From Ruminococcus sp. (GTDB taxonomy: Bacteria; Bacillota; Clostridia; Oscillospirales; Ruminococcaceae): 18,960 bases of DNA. The stretch lies in assembly GCF_019417665.1 (NCBI RefSeq), contig NZ_DXUU01000050.1, forward strand, positions 1 through 18,960. The letters are read 5' to 3'. The position numbers and the translations under genes were made by a program. Of this stretch, positions 16,247 to 18,960 are shown piece after piece. The notes under the pieces were generated by a model. It searched no databases, was not told the DNA's origin, and worked only from the letters and a program-made list of their open reading frames with translations. Numbering within the stretch: the first letter of the stretch is position 1; the number at the start of each line of letters is the position of its first letter.

Positions 16247-17503
16247 TTAATCTCTCATAAAAATATCTCTCGTGTAAACTTTATCTTTCACATCATCCAG
16301 ATCACCATCATAACGATTTGCAATAATGGCATCCGTTTGCGCCTTGAACTTCTCCAGATCATTCACCACCAGACTTCCGAAGAATGTTTCTCCATTCTGT
16401 AAAGTCGGCTCATAGATGATAACTTTAGCACCTTTTGCCTTCACACGTTTCATGACGCCCTGGATACTGCTCTGACGGAAATTATCCGAATTACTCTTCA
16501 TCGTCAAGCGATAAACACCAATTGTGACCGACTTTTCTCTGGAAGCGTCAAACTGATTATCACCATAGCTATAATATCCAGCCTTTTCCAATACACGATC
16601 AGCAATAAAATCCTTACGAGTTTTATTCGATTCGACAATTGCCTCGATCAGATTTTCAGGCACATCTGCATAATTTGCCAGCAGCTGCTTGGTATCCTTC
16701 GGCAGACAATACCCGCCATAGCCAAAAGACGGATTATTATAGTGACTTCCGATTCTGGGATCCAAACATACACCATCAATGATCTGTTGTGTGTTCAGAC
16801 CCTTCATTTCGGCATAGGTATCCAGTTCGTTGAAGTAGCTGACACGAAGTGCAAGATAAGTATTTGCAAACAGTTTCACCGCCTCAGCCTCTGTGAATCC
16901 CATGAAAAGCGTATCGATATTTTCTTTGATAGCACCCTCCTGAAGAAGTCCGGCGAAAGTATGCGCAGCTTCCACCAAATGCTCATCGTTCATATCTGTG
17001 CCGACAATAATACGGCTCGGATATAAATTGTCATAAAGCGCTTTTGATTCACGCAGAAATTCCGGGCTGAAGATAATATTCTTGCTGCCAGTTTTCTCCC
17101 GAATTGACTTTGTATAACCAACCGGAATTGTAGACTTGATGACCATAATGGCATTCGGATTATATTCCATCACAAGCTGGATCACCGACTCAACTGCCGA
17201 TGTATCAAAGAAATTCTTCTTACTGTCATAATTTGTAGGTGCAGCAATGACAACAAAATCAGCATCTGTATATGCAAGTTTTGCATCCAGTGTTGCTGTT
17301 AAATCAAGTTCTTTTTCTGCAAGATATTTTTCAATATACTCATCCTGAATCGGAGATTTGCGGTTGTTGATCAATTCCACCTTTTCAGGAATAATATCCA
17401 CAGCATATACCTTATGATGCTGTGCCAACAATGTCGCAATAGACAAGCCCACATAGCCTGTCCCAGCTACTGCTATTTTTAATACACTCATGCTATTTTC
17501 CAT
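16247..17503 (-). CDS. ugd: UDP-glucose 6-dehydrogenase
   Basis: A 418-residue NAD-dependent dehydrogenase that oxidises UDP-glucose to UDP-glucuronate. GTGYVGL (14-20) binds NAD, KSTIPVGYT (123-131) and FSPEFLRE (145-152) are family motifs, and Cys266 in GYGGYCLPKDT is the catalytic nucleophile. The sequence resembles the Ugd branch common in Bacillota capsule loci. Two starts are possible: ATG 17503, only one base after GGGGAG, or ATG 17491, thirteen bases after it, which gives the more typical M-S-V-L-K-I-A-V-A-G. It is the first intact gene after the consensus promoter at 17791-17819 and is nine bases before rmlA. Its presence suggests glucuronate, or a sugar derived from it, in the polymer; no uronate epimerase or decarboxylase is seen here. 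Confidence 0.96.
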   Translation of the reverse strand: MENSMSVLKIAVAGTGYVGLSIATLLAQHHKVYAVDIIPEKVELINNRKSPIQDEYIEKYLAEKELDLTATLDAKLAYTDADFVVIAAPTNYDSKKNFFDTSAVESVIQLVMEYNPNAIMVIKSTIPVGYTKSIREKTGSKNIIFSPEFLRESKALYDNLYPSRIIVGTDMNDEHLVEAAHTFAGLLQEGAIKENIDTLFMGFTEAEAVKLFANTYLALRVSYFNELDTYAEMKGLNTQQIIDGVCLDPRIGSHYNNPSFGYGGYCLPKDTKQLLANYADVPENLIEAIVESNKTRKDFIADRVLEKAGYYSYGDNQFDASREKSVTIGVYRLTMKSNSDNFRQSSIQGVMKRVKAKGAKVIIYEPTLQNGETFFGSLVVNDLEKFKAQTDAIIANRYDGDLDDVKDKVYTRDIFMRD

Positions 17504-17643
17504 TCTCCCCTAAATTAAGTATTTTCTTTCATGAAACAGAGAATACGCCCAGGCAAATTGTAATCTCTTCAAATTTCACTGTTATCTCAAAGTGATAAAC
17601 CTTCAATTTCAACCCAACAAATAAAAGCGAGTCCACCCAACTC

Positions 17644-17748
17644 AGGGTAATAAATCATAGGTTTATCGTAAACGAACAAAAGCTGTTTATATTCTACCAT
17701 AATCAGCAGATATCGTTTTATACCAGCACCGCTGGCGGGAATCCAAAC
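17644..17748 (-). pseudogene. rmlA relic (first ~35 codons only)
   Basis: Read on the minus strand, 35 consecutive codons without a stop encode V-W-I-P-A-S-G-A-G-I-K-R-Y... through K-Q-L-L-F-V-Y-D-K-P-M-I-Y-Y-P. Aligned without gaps to residues 5-37 of the intact RmlA at 15353-16237, 22 of 33 positions agree. The signature arginine of GTRL is lost, no start codon is in frame (a TAA lies five codons upstream), and similarity stops after Y-Y-P. It is therefore a decayed N-terminal fragment. It lies in the leader between the cluster promoter and ugd, suggesting that an older rmlA once was the first gene of the operon. Confidence 0.8.
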
Positions 17749-17790
17749 ACCCGCTGCTTAACAATGATAAAACGATCAATACATAGTATA

Positions 17791-17819
17791 ATTATAGCAC
17801 ACGCACTAATAAGTGTCAA
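17791..17819 (-). promoter_or_regulatory. Perfect-consensus sigma-A promoter for the polysaccharide cluster
   Basis: On the minus strand TTGACA (17819-17814) and TATAAT (17796-17791) match the vegetative consensus at all twelve positions, with the optimal 17-base spacer. Transcription would start near 17784 and yield a leader of about 280 bases before ugd that runs through the rmlA relic. On the opposite strand a second TATAAT (17787-17792) with ATGATA 17 bases upstream (17764-17769) overlaps it, so a weaker divergent promoter is possible. Confidence 0.85.
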
Positions 17820-17833
17820 GTAAATCCATCGAC

Positions 17834-17944
17834 AAAAAATCTGGAAAAGCGAAAAAATTGCACAAAAAGCCGGACTTTTTCTGTTGATATTGTCAATGAC
17901 CTGCCGTGGTATATACACGTTCATCACAAGTCCGCTTTTCCAGA
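17834..17944 (-). terminator. Long-loop inverted repeat with T run upstream of the cluster promoter
   Basis: A perfect 12-bp inverted repeat (17840-17851 and 17933-17944) encloses 81 bases. On the minus strand its second arm is followed at once by six T residues (17839-17834), as in an intrinsic terminator. The enclosed part holds a smaller AAAAAG/CTTTTT hairpin (17864-17880), and CGGACTT/AAGTCCG can pair across the loop. It would stop transcripts from the ankyrin side just before the promoter at 17819. Competing pairings (see findings) leave room for a regulatory leader instead. Confidence 0.5.
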
Positions 17945-18048
17945 GATCAATAAATCAAATTAACCATCAAAATTTTGTCAGCAAAAGAAGTGAAAACATC
18001 AAAAAGCGGAGTCAAAAGCAGCCATCAGAAATCTCATAAAACCGTACA

Positions 18049-18070
18049 GCTTGCAATGGCAGGCTTTTTT
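18049..18070 (+). terminator. Small intrinsic terminator on the plus strand
   Basis: GCTTGC (18049-18054) pairs with GCAGGC (18059-18064) with one G-U pair around a 4-base loop, followed by six T residues. No protein gene on the plus strand reads into it, so it either ends an untranslated RNA or is a relic. On the minus strand a TATAAT (18080-18075) with TGGAAA 17 bases upstream (18103-18098) lies beside it. The rest of the gap 17945-18118 shows no gene. Confidence 0.45.
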
Positions 18071-18118
18071 GTATATTATAGCTATCAGTTTTTGACTTTT
18101 CCATAATCAAACAGTATC

Positions 18119-18877
18119 TCATCGCATAGAGAAGCTTGTTAACAATCTGATTATCTCCTGGCTGTCATTTTTCACAGCGTAATCATAAGCTGAATTTTCA
18201 GAATCATCCATAGTATACGGATCTGCGCCCCGTTTCATCAAACACTGCACGACAGATTCTTTGTCCGCCTTTACTGCATACATAAGCGCCGTACTTCCAT
18301 CTGATGCTGTTTCATCAACTGAAAACAGGTTTTGATCCAGAAGGTATTTTACTGCGTCCAGATTGCCATTGGAACTCGCCCGAAAATAGATATTATAGCA
18401 ATTACACGAGACTTCTCTTATGCTGATATCATTTTCGATGTATTCGCAAAGAATTGCTTGAAGCATTTCCAGAGACGCTTCTTTTTCTGCATCACTGGGA
18501 GTCGGAGATAAAAATGTTGCAGCAGATAATGCATTTTCGCCGTGATCATCTGCATTCACAATGACATCTGCGCCGTTTTCAATCAATATCTCTGCGATAT
18601 CGAAGCGATTATCATTTGTAGAATGTAACGTCATAATCAACGGCGTTGAATGGATTGTGGGGTCAACGCAATTGACATCCGCTCCATGTTCTATCAGAAC
18701 TTGGACAATTTCCGAATTATCGTTTTTGCAAGCGATTTGCAATGGATATAAAACAGAAGCATCCAACATAACAGATAATCTGGGAAACCAGGAATTGCAT
18801 TGATTTACACACGCATTGCAACTTGAAGCAATCTCAGTTACTCCTTGAACATCGTTTCGTTCTATCGCATTCACCAA
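18119..18877 (-). CDS. Ankyrin-repeat protein, 5'-truncated
   Basis: At least 252 residues, with ankyrin repeats visible as A-C-K-N-D-N-S-E-I-V-Q-V-L-I-E-H-G-A-D-V-N (49-69), F-D-I-A-E-I-L-I-E-N-G-A-D-V (92-105), S-S-N-G-N-L-D-A-V-K-Y-L-L (168-180) and T-A-L-M-Y-A-V-K...L-M-K-R-G-A-D-P (196-220), plus a final half-repeat. There is no signal peptide or membrane segment, so it is a cytoplasmic protein-binding scaffold of unknown partner. The start is doubtful: the only candidates are TTG at 18877 and GTG at 18874, without a ribosome site. The same frame stays open upstream for another 13 codons (I-Q-E-K-T-K-Q preceding), until it meets the insertion-like sequence at 18909. I read this as a gene whose 5' end was cut off, perhaps now silent. 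It is not obviously part of the sugar pathway. Confidence 0.75.
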   Translation of the reverse strand: MVNAIERNDVQGVTEIASSCNACVNQCNSWFPRLSVMLDASVLYPLQIACKNDNSEIVQVLIEHGADVNCVDPTIHSTPLIMTLHSTNDNRFDIAEILIENGADVIVNADDHGENALSAATFLSPTPSDAEKEASLEMLQAILCEYIENDISIREVSCNCYNIYFRASSNGNLDAVKYLLDQNLFSVDETASDGSTALMYAVKADKESVVQCLMKRGADPYTMDDSENSAYDYAVKNDSQEIIRLLTSFSMR

Positions 18878-18908
18878 CTGCTTTGTTTTTTCTTGTATAT
18901 AAACTTTA

Positions 18909-18960
18909 GGGCATCTCTAAAAACCCCCTATACAAACAGAGAAAAACCTAGTATAATAAA
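18909..18960 (+). mobile_element. Probable left end of an insertion sequence running off the window
   Basis: AGGGCATCTCTAAAAACC followed by a run of C (to 18928) looks like a transposon terminus. It begins exactly where the ankyrin frame loses its upstream sequence, and its first bases match the termini of the two intergenic repeats at 7856 and 11727 in the pattern AGGGnATCnCT(A/G)A. Directly inside lies a rightward promoter (18929-18957). No transposase is visible because the window ends, so the family is not assigned. Confidence 0.5.
18929..18957 (+). promoter_or_regulatory. Rightward promoter inside the insertion-like end
   Basis: TATACA (18929-18934, four of six consensus bases) and a perfect TATAAT (18952-18957) are 17 bases apart. 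It points out of the window, the position expected for a transposase promoter next to a left inverted repeat. Confidence 0.55.

Noticed and set aside
17718..17927. 69-codon minus-strand frame with a hydrophobic stretch
   Set aside because: It spans the consensus promoter and part of the inverted repeat, has no convincing ribosome site, and its end overlaps the rmlA relic in another frame. It is best explained as chance.
1..18960. CRISPR array, tRNA or rRNA genes
   Set aside because: No regularly spaced direct repeats and no cloverleaf or rRNA-like sequence were seen on either strand.

Overview
The window holds one arm of a surface-polysaccharide (capsule/exopolysaccharide) locus from a low-GC Gram-positive bacterium. 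Strong AGGAGG-type ribosome binding sites, AT-rich coding DNA, a Bacillota-style Wzx flippase and a DUF1972-type rhamnosyltransferase point to Bacillota, probably Clostridia (an Oscillospiraceae/Ruminococcus-like gut organism). The genus is a guess. All genes that can be supported lie on the minus strand, so the locus reads from right to left.

Right end (17.5-18.96 kb): an ankyrin-repeat gene has lost its 5' end exactly where a sequence resembling an insertion-sequence terminus begins, near 18909. The 615-base gap before the cluster holds a terminator-like inverted repeat, a perfect-consensus sigma-A promoter (TTGACA, 17-base spacer, TATAAT) reading into the cluster, and a 35-codon relic of an rmlA gene. 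Sugar-nucleotide block (12.8-17.5 kb): ugd, rmlA, rmlB, rmlD and rmlC make UDP-glucuronate and dTDP-L-rhamnose. Assembly block (0.2-12.8 kb): a GT2 glycosyltransferase, a DUF1972/GT4 rhamnosyltransferase, a broken hexapeptide acetyltransferase, a GT4-GT2 fusion, a Wzy-like polymerase, another GT-B-like glycosyltransferase, a broken membrane acyltransferase, a GT2-pyruvyltransferase fusion, an unusual PP-loop protein and a Wzx flippase. Two terminators at 69-136 close the cluster. The left one probably ends a convergent plus-strand gene outside the window.

Together the intact genes describe a Wzx/Wzy-dependent, rhamnose- and probably glucuronate-containing, pyruvylated heteropolysaccharide. 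The initiating phosphoglycosyltransferase and the chain-length/phosphoregulatory genes (wzd/wze/wzg/wzh type) are not in the window and must lie elsewhere. Most genes overlap or nearly touch their neighbours (ATGA and TAATG junctions), which implies translational coupling in one transcript.

The most interesting points are these. (1) A PP-loop ATPase-like protein (1771-3021) carries a QueC-like four-cysteine motif, although the locus makes sugars and not deazapurines. (2) Both acyltransferase genes of the cluster are dead, each by internal deletion and frameshift, although their start and stop junctions with neighbours remain intact. This implies recent loss of O-acylation of the polymer. (3) Relics of mobile elements sharing an AGGGnATCnCT(A/G)A terminus sit in front of two cluster genes and at the ankyrin gene break.
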